Of a stretch of 40,620 nucleotides of DNA, positions 26,603-39,584 are shown piece after piece. Source of the DNA: DASYPQ01 sp041488095 (GTDB lineage: Bacteria > Planctomycetota > UBA1135 > GCA-002686595); assembly GCA_041488095.1 (NCBI GenBank), contig JBGPOP010000039.1, forward strand, positions 1-40,620, written 5' to 3'. The notes under the pieces are model-generated. The model was not told the DNA's origin. It did not search any database and was given only the letters and a program-made list of their open reading frames with translations. The position numbers were made by a program, and so were the translations under genes. Each line of letters opens with the position of its first letter. Position 1 is the first letter of the stretch.

Positions 26603-27765
26603 GCTTCCTGCGCTGGACCACCGCCGGCGAATCCCACGGGCGCTCGCTCGTCGGCGTCGTCGAGGGTCTCCCCTCGGGCATGCCCCTCGATCTCGAGCGT
26701 GTCGACCGCGAGCTCGCGCGACGCCAGGCTGGCTACGGCCGCGGCGGGCGCATGAAGATCGAGCGCGACGCGGTCGAGCTGCTCTCGGGCACCCGCGGCG
26801 GCATCACCCTCGGCTCCCCGATCTCCTTCCAGATCGCGAACCAGGACGCGACGATCGAGAAGCTCCCCGTCCCGACGAACCCCCGCCCGGGCCACGCCGA
26901 TCTCGCCGGCTGCCAGAAGCACGGACATCGCGATCCGCGCGCCGTCCTCGAGCGCGCCAGCGCGCGCGAGACCGCCTCGCGCGTCGCGATCGCGGCGATC
27001 GCGCGCCAGGTGCTCGAGCGCTTCGGCATCGAGGTCTTCGCGCACGTGCTCGAGATCGGCGGCGCGTCCGTCTCCGCTGCGGCGGTCGAGGCGGCCTTCG
27101 CCGGGGACGCTGAGACGCGCTCCACGCGCCGCGACTCGAGCGACTTCCTGTGCCTCGATCCCGCCGCCGAGCCCGCGATGCGCGCGGCGGTCGACGCGGC
27201 TCGCGAGGAGGGCGACAGCCTCGGCGGCGTCTTCGAGGTGCGCGCGCTCGGCCTGCCTCCGGGTCTCGGCAGCTCCATGAGCGGACCCGAACGCTTGACC
27301 GCCCGCCTCGGCGGCGCGCTCTTCTCGATCCCGGCGATCAAGGGCGTCGAGCTCGGCCTGGGCTTCGAGGCCGCGCGCCGGCGCGGATCGCAGGTCCACG
27401 ACGCGATCCTCGGCGCTCCCGACGGCTCCGGCCCGCGGGGCACCCGCTACCGGCGCGAGACGAACCGCGCCGGCGGCCTCGAAGGCGGCATGACGACCGG
27501 CGAGCCGCTCGTCGCACGCGCCGCGATGAAGCCGATCCCGACCATGCGCCGCGGCGCGCGGACGGTCGAGTTCGAAACGCTCGAGCCGGTGACCGCCACC
27601 TACCAGCGCTCCGACGTCACCTCGGTGCCGGCCGCGAGCGTGGTGGGGGAGGCGATGGTCGCGCTCGAGCTCGCGCGAGCCTTCCTCGAGAAGTTCGGCG
27701 GCGACTCGATCGGGGAGGTCGAGAGCTCCTGGCGCGCCTACCTCGAGCGCCTGAGCCGCGTGTGA
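26599..27765 (+). CDS. aroC: Chorismate synthase
   Basis: AroC (388 aa) makes chorismate from EPSP with reduced FMN, the last step of the shikimate pathway. LRWTTAGESHGRSLVG at the N-terminus, GRGGRMKIERD, GCQKHGHRDPRAVLERASARETA and GGMTTGEPLVARAAMKP are family signatures. The start is the TTG at 26599: GAGGAGG lies just upstream, and the homologous N-terminus begins SFLRW; a GTG/ATG further upstream lies inside the receiver gene. TTGA overlap couples it to that gene. No other aro gene is nearby. Confidence 0.95.
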   Translation: MSFLRWTTAGESHGRSLVGVVEGLPSGMPLDLERVDRELARRQAGYGRGGRMKIERDAVELLSGTRGGITLGSPISFQIANQDATIEKLPVPTNPRPGHADLAGCQKHGHRDPRAVLERASARETASRVAIAAIARQVLERFGIEVFAHVLEIGGASVSAAAVEAAFAGDAETRSTRRDSSDFLCLDPAAEPAMRAAVDAAREEGDSLGGVFEVRALGLPPGLGSSMSGPERLTARLGGALFSIPAIKGVELGLGFEAARRRGSQVHDAILGAPDGSGPRGTRYRRETNRAGGLEGGMTTGEPLVARAAMKPIPTMRRGARTVEFETLEPVTATYQRSDVTSVPAASVVGEAMVALELARAFLEKFGGDSIGEVESSWRAYLERLSRV

Positions 27766-27932
27766 GAATCTGGCCCCCTTGATTGTGCCTCGATCCGCCC
27801 CAAGTCCTTCTCCGCCAACACTCTGTCGGCGGCCCAGGATCCCCCGGCGCGCCTGGCGCTCGTGATCGGTTGCAACCCCCTGCGCCGACTGGACCTCCCC
27901 CAGGGTCAAGGACAGCGAAGTGTGCCAGATTC
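27766..27932. repeat. Intergenic region bounded by a 9-bp inverted repeat
   Basis: GAATCTGGC (27766-27774), directly after the aroC stop, is the inverse of GCCAGATTC (27924-27932), close to the stop of the convergent TPR membrane gene. Between them I see no gene, tRNA or hairpin with a T-tract. The repeat could be chance or part of a long-range structure ending both transcripts. Confidence 0.3.
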
Positions 27933-27941
27933 CGCGTGTGG

Positions 27942-29684
27942 CTACCGCCCGCCGCCTTGGCCGCGCGCCCGCAGCACGGACTCCAGATCTCGTCGGGCCG
28001 GGCCGAAGCGCGGGTTGATGCGCACGGCCTCCCTCAGGTGCGCGAGCATCTCGTCGATCCGCCCGAGCCGATCGAGGGCACCGGCGAGGTAGTAGTGCGC
28101 GAGCCACGAATCGGGCCGGATCGCGAGGGCGGCGCGCAGGTGCACCTCGGCTTCCTCCGGATGCCCGATGCGCAGGTGCGCGATGCCGAGGTTCTCCTGC
28201 GCCATCCGGTCCTCGGGCCGCAAGCGGACGGCCTCCTCGAGGTGCGGGATCGCCTCCGCCGTGCGGTCGAGCGCGTCGAGCGCCGTGCCCAGGTTGAAGT
28301 GCGTGCGCGCATCCCGCGGGTTGATCGAGAGCGCCGCCTCGAACTCCGCGATCGCTTCCCGGGCCAGCCCGCGCTCCTGCAGGGCCTGTCCCAGGTTGTC
28401 GTGCGACACCCAGCTCCTCGGATTGACCTCCAGCGTGTGCCGGTAGAGCGTGAGGTCGTCCTTCCACACGCCGACCTGCGCCGCGCTCCTCGCGGCGAGG
28501 ATCGCGAGCGCGAGGGCGGAGACGGCCCAGACCGCGCGCCCGCCGCGCTCGGAGAGCAGCCACGCCAGGAGGAGCGCCGGGCCGAGCATCGAGAGATAGA
28601 GGTAGTGGTCGGCGACCGTCGAATAGCGCTGGAAGTCGAACGGCACGAGCCCGAGCACCGGCGCGACGCCGGCGGCGAACAGCCCCGCCCCCGCGGCCGC
28701 CGCGCGCGCCCCCGGACCGGCCCCCGCGCGCTTCAGCGAGAGGAGCAGCCCTGCCGCGAGCACGATCGGGACGAGGGCCGTCACGAAGGGGGAGCCGTGC
28801 TCGAGCAGCCACTCCGGCCCCCGCCCGTAGTCGGGAGCAAGATGAAGCGGGAGGACGAGCTTCCCGAGGTAGAAGGCGAGCGCGTCACACGCCACGAGCG
28901 GCCGTGCCGAGAGCGACACGCTGGCGACGTCCGCCGCGGGCTGGACCGCGCGCGTGACCAGGATCCACGCGACGGCGAGGGCCGTCCACGGCAAGAGGTC
29001 GCGCACGACCTGGCGCGGTCGACGCGCGAGCATCGCCACGTCGAGGACCCCCGCGAGGAGCGGCACGGCGACCGCCGCAGGCTTGGAGAGGAGCGCGAGG
29101 AGATAGAAGAGACTTGCCCGTGCGAAGTGTCGGGGCCTTCCGGGTCCGCCGCGGCCCGCTGCGGCGAACTCGACGTACTGCCGCAGAGCCAGCAGGGCGA
29201 ACAGCCCGCACAGGAGGTCCTTCATCCCCGACATCCAGCCCACCGCCTCGACCTGCACGGGGTGCAGCGCGAAGAGGACGGCACCCGCGCAGGCGGCGCG
29301 CTCGTCCCGCACCAGGCGACGCAGCAACGCGAACGCGGCCAGAGCGCTCCCGGCGTGGATCGCGAGGCTCGCGCAATGGAACAGCCAGGGCTCCAGCGCA
29401 ACCCGCGCGAGCAGCGCCCAGGTCGTGTACGTCGCCGGGATGTAGAGGTCCATGTAGGCGTGGCCCCAGAAGAACGCCGTGCCGGCGAGCGAGGGCGGAT
29501 GGATATGGGGGTTCTCGACCGTGTTGACGAGGTCGTCCCAGCTCAGGAATCCATGCCCGACGATCCGCCCGAAGACCGCTGCGATCGCCCCGACGAGGAG
29601 AGCGGCAGGAAGGGCACGCAGCTGTCCTGCGCGGCCGATACCCCGCGGCGAAAGCGTGCTCGAGCCCATCTCCCCCCACTCCAT
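27942..29684 (-). CDS. Multi-spanning membrane protein with C-terminal TPR repeats (TMTC-like)
   Basis: The 580-residue protein has about ten membrane spans in residues 25-410, with an Asp-Asp pair in the first loop (FLSWDDLVN, 50-51) as in GT-C mannosyltransferases, then at least four TPR repeats (about 430-575; for example NLGQALQERGLAREAIAEFE and NLGTALDALDRTAEAIPHLE). This is the architecture of TMTC-type O-mannosyltransferases and similar bacterial proteins; the sugar and target are unknown. ATG 29684 is used with GGGAG just upstream; a second ATG at 29669 is possible. Confidence 0.8.
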   Translation of the reverse strand: MEWGEMGSSTLSPRGIGRAGQLRALPAALLVGAIAAVFGRIVGHGFLSWDDLVNTVENPHIHPPSLAGTAFFWGHAYMDLYIPATYTTWALLARVALEPWLFHCASLAIHAGSALAAFALLRRLVRDERAACAGAVLFALHPVQVEAVGWMSGMKDLLCGLFALLALRQYVEFAAAGRGGPGRPRHFARASLFYLLALLSKPAAVAVPLLAGVLDVAMLARRPRQVVRDLLPWTALAVAWILVTRAVQPAADVASVSLSARPLVACDALAFYLGKLVLPLHLAPDYGRGPEWLLEHGSPFVTALVPIVLAAGLLLSLKRAGAGPGARAAAAGAGLFAAGVAPVLGLVPFDFQRYSTVADHYLYLSMLGPALLLAWLLSERGGRAVWAVSALALAILAARSAAQVGVWKDDLTLYRHTLEVNPRSWVSHDNLGQALQERGLAREAIAEFEAALSINPRDARTHFNLGTALDALDRTAEAIPHLEEAVRLRPEDRMAQENLGIAHLRIGHPEEAEVHLRAALAIRPDSWLAHYYLAGALDRLGRIDEMLAHLREAVRINPRFGPARRDLESVLRARGQGGGR

Positions 29685-29746
29685 CACATCTCCCGCTCCC
29701 GCCGGAGGGGGGGCCGACCGCCGGAAGTGATTCCTGGCCGGGGCGC

Positions 29747-29774
29747 TTGACGGGGGCGGTCCGGGCCGTACCAT
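29747..29774 (+). promoter_or_regulatory. Promoter of the tRNA-tuf operon
   Basis: TTGACG (29747-29752), 16 nt, TACCAT (29769-29774), about 85 nt before the first tRNA. The surrounding GCTTGACGGGGG is identical to the HU promoter -35 region. Confidence 0.5.
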
Positions 29775-29858
29775 ACCGCGCTCACTTCGCCGTCCGGGTG
29801 CCTCACCAGGCCCGCGATCCGGGGGTGCCGCTCTTGCCGACGGGCCGCCTGGCCGACC

Positions 29859-29934
<76 letters not shown>

Positions 29935-30107
29935 TCCGCCGCAGACCCGAGACCCCCGGAACGTCGGGGCCGCCGCGCGCGTCGCGGAACGCTCCATGAC
30001 AACGAGACCACGTTGAGGATGACAGGGAGCGGGCGCGCCGCCCTCCCGGGCCGCCAGCCCGGAGGGAACGGTCGCGCCTGCGTTTGGACCGGACATCGAG
30101 CTTCAGC

Positions 30108-30192
<85 letters not shown>

Positions 30193-30355
30193 GTTCGCTC
30201 CCCGCGCGCTCGAGCCGACACCAAGCGCTCCCGACCCGTCCCATCACCGGTGATCCGCGCGAGCGGGCCGGACGTCGAGGAGCCCCCTACGCTGCGTCTC
30301 GTCTCCCGCGTACCCGTTGCTCCCGCGCAACCGCTGCCCGGCTGCCCGCGCCAAC

Positions 30356-30429
30356 GCGGGCGTAGTTCAATGGCAGAACGTCAGCCTTCCAAGCTGAACG
30401 CGTGGGTTCGATTCCCATCGCCCGCTCCA
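30356..30429 (+). tRNA. tRNA-Gly (anticodon TCC)
   Basis: Acceptor GCGGGCG (30356-30362) pairs with CGCCCGC (30419-30425), followed by TCCA. The anticodon arm TCAGC/GCTGA has the loop CTTCCAA. 74 nt. The 163-nt spacer to tRNA-Tyr holds no gene. Confidence 0.97.
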
Positions 30430-30539
30430 CCCGCGGCGCCTCTGGCCTTGCGCCCAGGCGGATCACGAGGAGGGATCGCCGCCGCACGTTCTCCGAGGGG
30501 CTCACACCGGCGCCCACCGGTTCGACCACCCCGGACCGT

Positions 30540-30614
30540 GCTGCTGTAGCTCAGAGGTAGAGCGCTTCCTTGGTAAGGAAGAGGTCCTGGGTTCAATCCC
30601 CAGCAGCAGCTCCA
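30540..30614 (+). tRNA. tRNA-Thr (anticodon GGT)
   Basis: Acceptor GCTGCTG (30540-30546) pairs with CAGCAGC (30604-30610), followed by TCCA. The anticodon arm CTTCC/GGAAG has the loop TTGGTAA. With the first tRNA-Thr (TGT) it reads threonine codons ending in A/G and C/U. tuf follows 121 nt later. Confidence 0.97.
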
Positions 30615-30735
30615 GCCTCGACCGGTTCTTTTCAACCGCACCCGCATCCACCCCAGACACGGCGGCGCCCCCGCGCCGCCGAACCCACCCTTCCCAAGCA
30701 GGCCCGCAAGGGCGCCAACCAGACACGAGCAAGCC

Positions 30736-31938
<1,203 letters not shown>

Positions 31939-31973
31939 GGCCGCACGCGAGCGCCGTCTAGGAGCCACGAGCC

Positions 31974-32132
31974 GTGAAGATCAAGGAACGTTTCGTCTTC
32001 CTGGAGTGCACGGAGTGCTCCAACCGCAACTACACGACCCACAAGCGCCTGAAGGCGACCTACAAGCTGGAGAAGAAGAAGTACTGTCCCTTCTGCCGCA
32101 AGCACGTCTCGCACAAGGAGAAGAAGCTCTAG
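31974..32132 (+). CDS. rpmG: 50S ribosomal protein L33 (zinc-binding type)
   Basis: A 52-residue L33 starting at the GTG 31974, with GGAG 9 nt upstream. Two Cys pairs, ECTECSNRNY (Cys12, Cys15) and YCPFCRK (Cys38, Cys41), show the zinc-ribbon form. NYTTHKRL and the basic C-terminus KEKKL are typical. It lies 35 nt after tuf and 48 nt before secE, the usual order. Confidence 0.95.
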   Translation: MKIKERFVFLECTECSNRNYTTHKRLKATYKLEKKKYCPFCRKHVSHKEKKL

Positions 32133-32180
32133 AGCCCTGAGTCGGCCGAGGAGCTGCGTGCGGGGGCAACGGAGCCCGGC

Positions 32181-32654
32181 ATGACCACCACAACCGGAGA
32201 ATCAGCGAAGATGGCGTACAAGAGCGATCAAGGACGGCTGGCCCGCCTGGCCGCGTTCTGGGCGCTCGCCATCCTTTTGTTCTACGGGTGCGTGTCCCTG
32301 CACCGGACCCTGTCGGCAGCTTTCGGCGGCGCGCTTTCGCACGCGCTGATCCCGTCGATGAAGCAGATTCCCGTGCTCGGGCTCGCGTTCAACCTGGCCC
32401 TGCTCATCACCGCCGTCGTGCTCGGCGCAGCGTGGTACCTGCTCTATCGCTGGCAGCAGACGCCCAAGATCGCCGACCTCCTGATCGAGACCGAGTCCGA
32501 GCTGCGCAAGGTGACCTGGCCGACGATCTCCGAGGCCGTCAACTCTTCGGTGGTCGTCATCATCTGTGTCGCGTTCCTGATGGGCTTCCTGGCGGGGGCG
32601 GACTGGCTGCTCGGGCAGTGGACCACGCTGATCCTCACCGGAGGCAAGGGCTAG
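32181..32654 (+). CDS. secE: Preprotein translocase subunit SecE, N-terminally extended
   Basis: The C-terminal 60 residues are the conserved SecE core: IETESELRKVTWPTISEAV with the amphipathic helix and the last membrane span. Ahead of it are two more hydrophobic spans (about 24-44 and 64-90), so the protein has three spans in 157 residues, as in E. coli SecE (127 aa) but with a longer N-terminus. ATG 32181 has GGAG 6 nt upstream; an in-frame ATG at 32211, also with GGAGA upstream, is an alternative. SecE stabilises SecY. It is followed 2 nt later by nusG. Confidence 0.93.
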   Translation: MTTTTGESAKMAYKSDQGRLARLAAFWALAILLFYGCVSLHRTLSAAFGGALSHALIPSMKQIPVLGLAFNLALLITAVVLGAAWYLLYRWQQTPKIADLLIETESELRKVTWPTISEAVNSSVVVIICVAFLMGFLAGADWLLGQWTTLILTGGKG

Positions 32655-32656
32655 GG

Positions 32657-33205
32657 ATGATGCACTGGTACTTCATCCGCTGCCAGTCCGGCCGTGAGGA
32701 CAGCATCGCGCGCAACACCATGGCGCGCCTCAAGACCGCCGGCGTCGCGGACCTCGTGCCGCAGGTCCTCGTGCCCTTCGAGAAGGTCACCGACCTCAAG
32801 AACGGCAAGAAGCGCACGGTGAACAAGAAGCTCTACCCGGGCTACCTGATGGTCCAGGCCGACATCGAGGACCCGGAGGACGTCCGGATCCTCAAGGCGC
32901 GCAACACGCTGCGGGAGATCGACGGCTTGCGCGAGTTCCTGGGCAGCCGCGGCGAGGCGACGGCGCTCACGGACGCCGAGGTCTCGAGCATCCTGGCGCG
33001 CATGTCGGACTCGGAAACGCGCCCGCAGGTCACGATCGGCCTGCACAAGGGCGACATGGTCAAGATCAAGTCCGGCGCCTTCGACGGTTTCGACGGCGTC
33101 GTCGACGAGGTCAGCCCCGAGAAGGGGACGGTCAAGGTCGTCGTCACCATCTTCGGGCGCCCGACCCCCGTCGAGCTGGAGTACTGGGAGGTCGAATCGG
33201 TCTAG
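32657..33205 (+). CDS. nusG: Transcription termination/antitermination protein NusG
   Basis: NusG (182 aa) binds RNA polymerase and couples it to Rho or ribosomes. The NGN domain (HWYFIRCQSGREDSIARN, KKLYPGYLMVQADI) occupies residues 1-115 and the KOW domain (KGDMVKIKSGAFDGFDGVV) the C-terminus. The start is ATGATG right after the secE stop; either Met is possible. It is the usual partner of secE upstream of rplK. Confidence 0.96.
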   Translation: MMHWYFIRCQSGREDSIARNTMARLKTAGVADLVPQVLVPFEKVTDLKNGKKRTVNKKLYPGYLMVQADIEDPEDVRILKARNTLREIDGLREFLGSRGEATALTDAEVSSILARMSDSETRPQVTIGLHKGDMVKIKSGAFDGFDGVVDEVSPEKGTVKVVVTIFGRPTPVELEYWEVESV

Positions 33206-33225
33206 CGCGCTCCCGCCCGAGCGCG
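33206..33225 (+). promoter_or_regulatory. Hairpin at the nusG-rplK junction
   Basis: CGCGCTC (33206-33212) pairs with GAGCGCG (33219-33225), directly after the nusG stop and 46 nt before rplK. No T-tract follows, so it is not a simple terminator. In E. coli L1 binds the leader of rplK-rplA; a similar role here is possible but not shown. Confidence 0.35.
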
Positions 33226-33271
33226 GTGCCCCGATATCGAGCACGAAATCAGACCTGAGGACGAGAGACGC

Positions 33272-33697
33272 ATGGCCAAGGTAGTCACAGCCAAGATCAA
33301 GCTGCAATGCCCCGCCGGGCAGGCGACCCCTGCGCCTCCGGTGGGACCCGCGCTCGGCGCGCACGGCGTGAACATCGCCGCCTTCGTGAAGCAATTCAAC
33401 GAAGCCACGCGCGAGCAGGCCGGCCTGATCATCCCGGTCGAGATCACGGTCTACAAGGACCGCTCCTTCGACTTCCTGCTCAAGTCGCCTCCCGCAGCCG
33501 TCCTGCTCAAGAAGGCAGCCGGGGTCGAGAAGGGTGCGGCCCTGGTGGGGAAGGAGACCGTGGGCCAGGTCACCCGGAAGCAGGTCGAGGAGATCGCCAA
33601 GACGAAGATGAAGGACCTCAACGCGCGCACGCTCGAGGCCGCGTGCAGGATCATCGAGGGCACGGCTCGCGCGGCCGGGATCAAGGTCGAGGGCTAG
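33272..33697 (+). CDS. rplK: 50S ribosomal protein L11
   Basis: L11 (141 aa) forms the base of the stalk and binds the GTPase-associated region of 23S rRNA. KLQCPAGQATPAPPVGPALGAHGVNI, the proline-rich N-domain motif, and DLNARTLEAACRIIEGTARAAGI in the RNA-binding domain are diagnostic. GAGGACGAGAG lies before the ATG. rplA follows after 6 nt. Confidence 0.97.
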   Translation: MAKVVTAKIKLQCPAGQATPAPPVGPALGAHGVNIAAFVKQFNEATREQAGLIIPVEITVYKDRSFDFLLKSPPAAVLLKKAAGVEKGAALVGKETVGQVTRKQVEEIAKTKMKDLNARTLEAACRIIEGTARAAGIKVEG

Positions 33698-33703
33698 GCA
33701 TCC

Positions 33704-34399
33704 ATGGTGAACCACAGCAAGAGGTATCTCTCGGCCGCGGCCAAGGTCGACCGCGACAAGGTCTACGAGGCGGGCGAGGGGCTGGCCCTGATCAAGAGCC
33801 TGCCCGCGGCCAAGTTCGACGAGTCGGTCGAGATCGCCGTGCACCTGTCGATCGATCCCAAGAAGACCGACCAGCTCGTGCGCGGCGCGGTGTCGCTGCC
33901 CAAGGGCCTGGGCAAGAAGATCAAGGTGATCGTGTTCGCCGAAGGCGACAAGGCCGCCGCGGCCAGGTCCGCGGGTGCCGACGAGGTCGGCGCGGCCGAG
34001 CTGGCCGAGAAGATCCAGGGCGGCTGGACCGACTTCGACATCGTGATCACCAGCCCCGACATGATGAAGCACGTCGGCAAGCTGGGTAAGTTGCTCGGCC
34101 CCCAGGGCAAGATGCCGAGCCCGAAATCGGGCACGGTGACGCCCGACGTCGCCGCCGCGGTGCGCGAGTTCAAGGCCGGCAAGGTCGAGTTCCGCACCGA
34201 CGCCGGGGGCAACGTCCACGCGCTGCTCGGCAAGCGCTCGTTCCCGGTCGAGGACCTGCGCGAGAACCTGCGGGCCTTTCTCGACCACGTGTCGAGCCTG
34301 AGGCCGGCGGCCGCCAAGGGCGATTTCTTCCGCAAGATCTCCATCTCCACCTCGATGGGTCCTGGCGTCCGCATCGCCTGGGAGGTCGTCCATGCCTAG
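33704..34399 (+). CDS. rplA: 50S ribosomal protein L1
   Basis: L1 (231 aa) forms the mobile L1 stalk near the E site and often represses its own operon. Typical segments are HLSIDPKKTDQLVRGAVSLP, GLGKKIKVIVFAEG and LLGPQGKMPSPKSGTVTPDV. The stop overlaps rplJ by 8 nt. Confidence 0.97.
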   Translation: MVNHSKRYLSAAAKVDRDKVYEAGEGLALIKSLPAAKFDESVEIAVHLSIDPKKTDQLVRGAVSLPKGLGKKIKVIVFAEGDKAAAARSAGADEVGAAELAEKIQGGWTDFDIVITSPDMMKHVGKLGKLLGPQGKMPSPKSGTVTPDVAAAVREFKAGKVEFRTDAGGNVHALLGKRSFPVEDLRENLRAFLDHVSSLRPAAAKGDFFRKISISTSMGPGVRIAWEVVHA

Positions 34400-34961
34400 C
34401 CTCGTCAACCGCCTGGTCGTCAGCGAGCTCGCGCGCGAGCTCGCCTCCGCGCAGGGGCTGCTGCTCCTGTCCTTCGGCGGCCTGACCGTCAAGGAATCCG
34501 AGGCCCTGCGCGTCCAGATGGCCGCCAAGGGCGTCAAGGTGCGCCTGCTGCGCAACTCGCTCGCGCGGCGCGTGCTCGCCGAGCGCGGTCTCCGGATCGC
34601 CGAGGGCGTGATCTCGGGCAACACCGCGCTCGCCTGGGGCAAGGCCGAGGCCGCCGTCCACGCCGCCAAGATCGTGTCCGCGCCCGAGATCCGGAAGAGC
34701 GGCAAGGTCCGTGTGCGCGCGGGCGTTCTCGAGGGTCAGCTGCTCACCGACAAGGACGCCGCGGCGCTCTCCGAGATCCCCGACCGAAGCACGCTGAACT
34801 CGATGATCCTCGGCTGCATCTCCGGCCCCTCGCGCGGGCTGGTCATGACCCTCAACGGACTTCCGTCCGGCCTGGTGCGCGTGCTGAACGCCCGTGCGCA
34901 GAGGCTCGAGACGCAGTCCGGCGCCGACGCGCCGGCCGCTGGCGCCGAAGCGCCCGCCTGA
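34392..34961 (+). CDS. rplJ: 50S ribosomal protein L10
   Basis: L10 (189 aa) anchors the L7/L12 dimers. The N-domain shows LLLSFGGLTVKESEALRVQM and LRNSLARRVLAERG; the C-terminal helix that binds L12 ends in an Ala/Pro-rich tail. The ATG at 34392 overlaps rplA, indicating coupling. A 106-nt gap with no gene follows before rplL. Confidence 0.95.
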   Translation: MPSLVNRLVVSELARELASAQGLLLLSFGGLTVKESEALRVQMAAKGVKVRLLRNSLARRVLAERGLRIAEGVISGNTALAWGKAEAAVHAAKIVSAPEIRKSGKVRVRAGVLEGQLLTDKDAAALSEIPDRSTLNSMILGCISGPSRGLVMTLNGLPSGLVRVLNARAQRLETQSGADAPAAGAEAPA

Positions 34962-35067
34962 AAGCCGAGCCGACCCCGTTCCTCTCTCCCGGCGCTGCCG
35001 GGGGAGTCCCACCTCCAACCCGAGAACCCGTTTCCCCCCGAGATCGTCATCCCCGAAGGCATCACCC

Positions 35068-35472
35068 ATGTCTGAACAAGCAACCCTCGACCTCGAACCC
35101 AAGCTCCAGTCCATCGTCAAGGACCTGGACGGCTTGTCGCTGCTCGAGGCCTCCAAGATCGTGAAGTACCTCGAAGACCACTGGGGAGTCAGCGCCGCGG
35201 CCCCGGTCGCGGTCGCGGCCGCGGCCGGCGCAGGCGCAGCCGCGCCCGCGGCGGAGGAGAAGACCTCCTTCGACGTCATCCTCGAGTCCATCGGCGCCAA
35301 CAAGATCGCCGTCATCAAGGAGGTCCGCGCGCTCACGAGCCTCGGCCTCAAGGAAGCCAAGGACCTGGTCGACGGGGCCCCCAAGGCCGTGAAGACCGGC
35401 GTCACCAAGGAAGAGGCTGCCGCCATGAAGACCCAGCTCGAAGGGGCTGGGGCCAAGGTCAAGCTGGCCTGA
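35068..35472 (+). CDS. rplL: 50S ribosomal protein L7/L12
   Basis: L7/L12 (134 aa) recruits translation factors. The N-terminal dimerisation part (LDGLSLLEASKIVKYLEDHWGV), an Ala-rich hinge (about 50-65) and the C-terminal factor-binding domain (EKTSFDVILESIGANKIAVIK, LGLKEAKDLVDGAPKAVK) are present. The start ATG at 35068 is chosen because the family N-terminus begins there; the frame is open upstream into rplJ. Confidence 0.97.
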   Translation: MSEQATLDLEPKLQSIVKDLDGLSLLEASKIVKYLEDHWGVSAAAPVAVAAAAGAGAAAPAAEEKTSFDVILESIGANKIAVIKEVRALTSLGLKEAKDLVDGAPKAVKTGVTKEEAAAMKTQLEGAGAKVKLA

Positions 35473-35855
35473 GCTTGACTCCCCTTCGTCGCCACCCAGG
35501 TCGTTTCCAGGTGGGGGGTTGCATTGGCGCCCCTCTTCGGGGAAGGTATGGAGAGAGGTCGCCCCTCTCTGGCAGGTCGGGGAGGGGCCCTGTCCCGATC
35601 CAACCGTCCGCCGAGCGCACCTCGCCGGAGAGGGCGGCCCGTCGAGCCGCCTCATCTCTTCTCGCGCCCCTTTTGGATTCCGGTCTACCGCGCCCGGGAT
35701 CCAGTTCGTAGTCCGCCGTTCCGCCCGGACGGCCCCCGCGATCCATCGATCGAGCCGGGGCCCCCAGGGCGCATCCTCGAAAGCTCAACCCAAGTCCAGC
35801 AACAGGCCGCGATCCGACGCCATGCGATCCGGCGGCTGGAGATGAGTGGCTCCCG
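35473..35855 (+). other. rplL-rpoB intergenic region with hairpins
   Basis: The 383 nt hold no supported gene. Small hairpins occur at 35530-35542 (CCCC/GGGG) and 35552-35570 (AGAGAGG/CCTCTCT), and a CCACC/GGTGG pair lies near 35491-35515. In E. coli this junction carries an attenuator and an RNase III site; the spacer and hairpins fit that role without proving it. Confidence 0.4.
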
Positions 35856-39575
<3,720 letters not shown>

Positions 39576-39584
39576 GAGAGTCCG

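Noticed and set aside
32133..32180. tRNA-Trp between rpmG and secE as in E. coli
   Set aside because: The spacer has only 48 nt and no cloverleaf.
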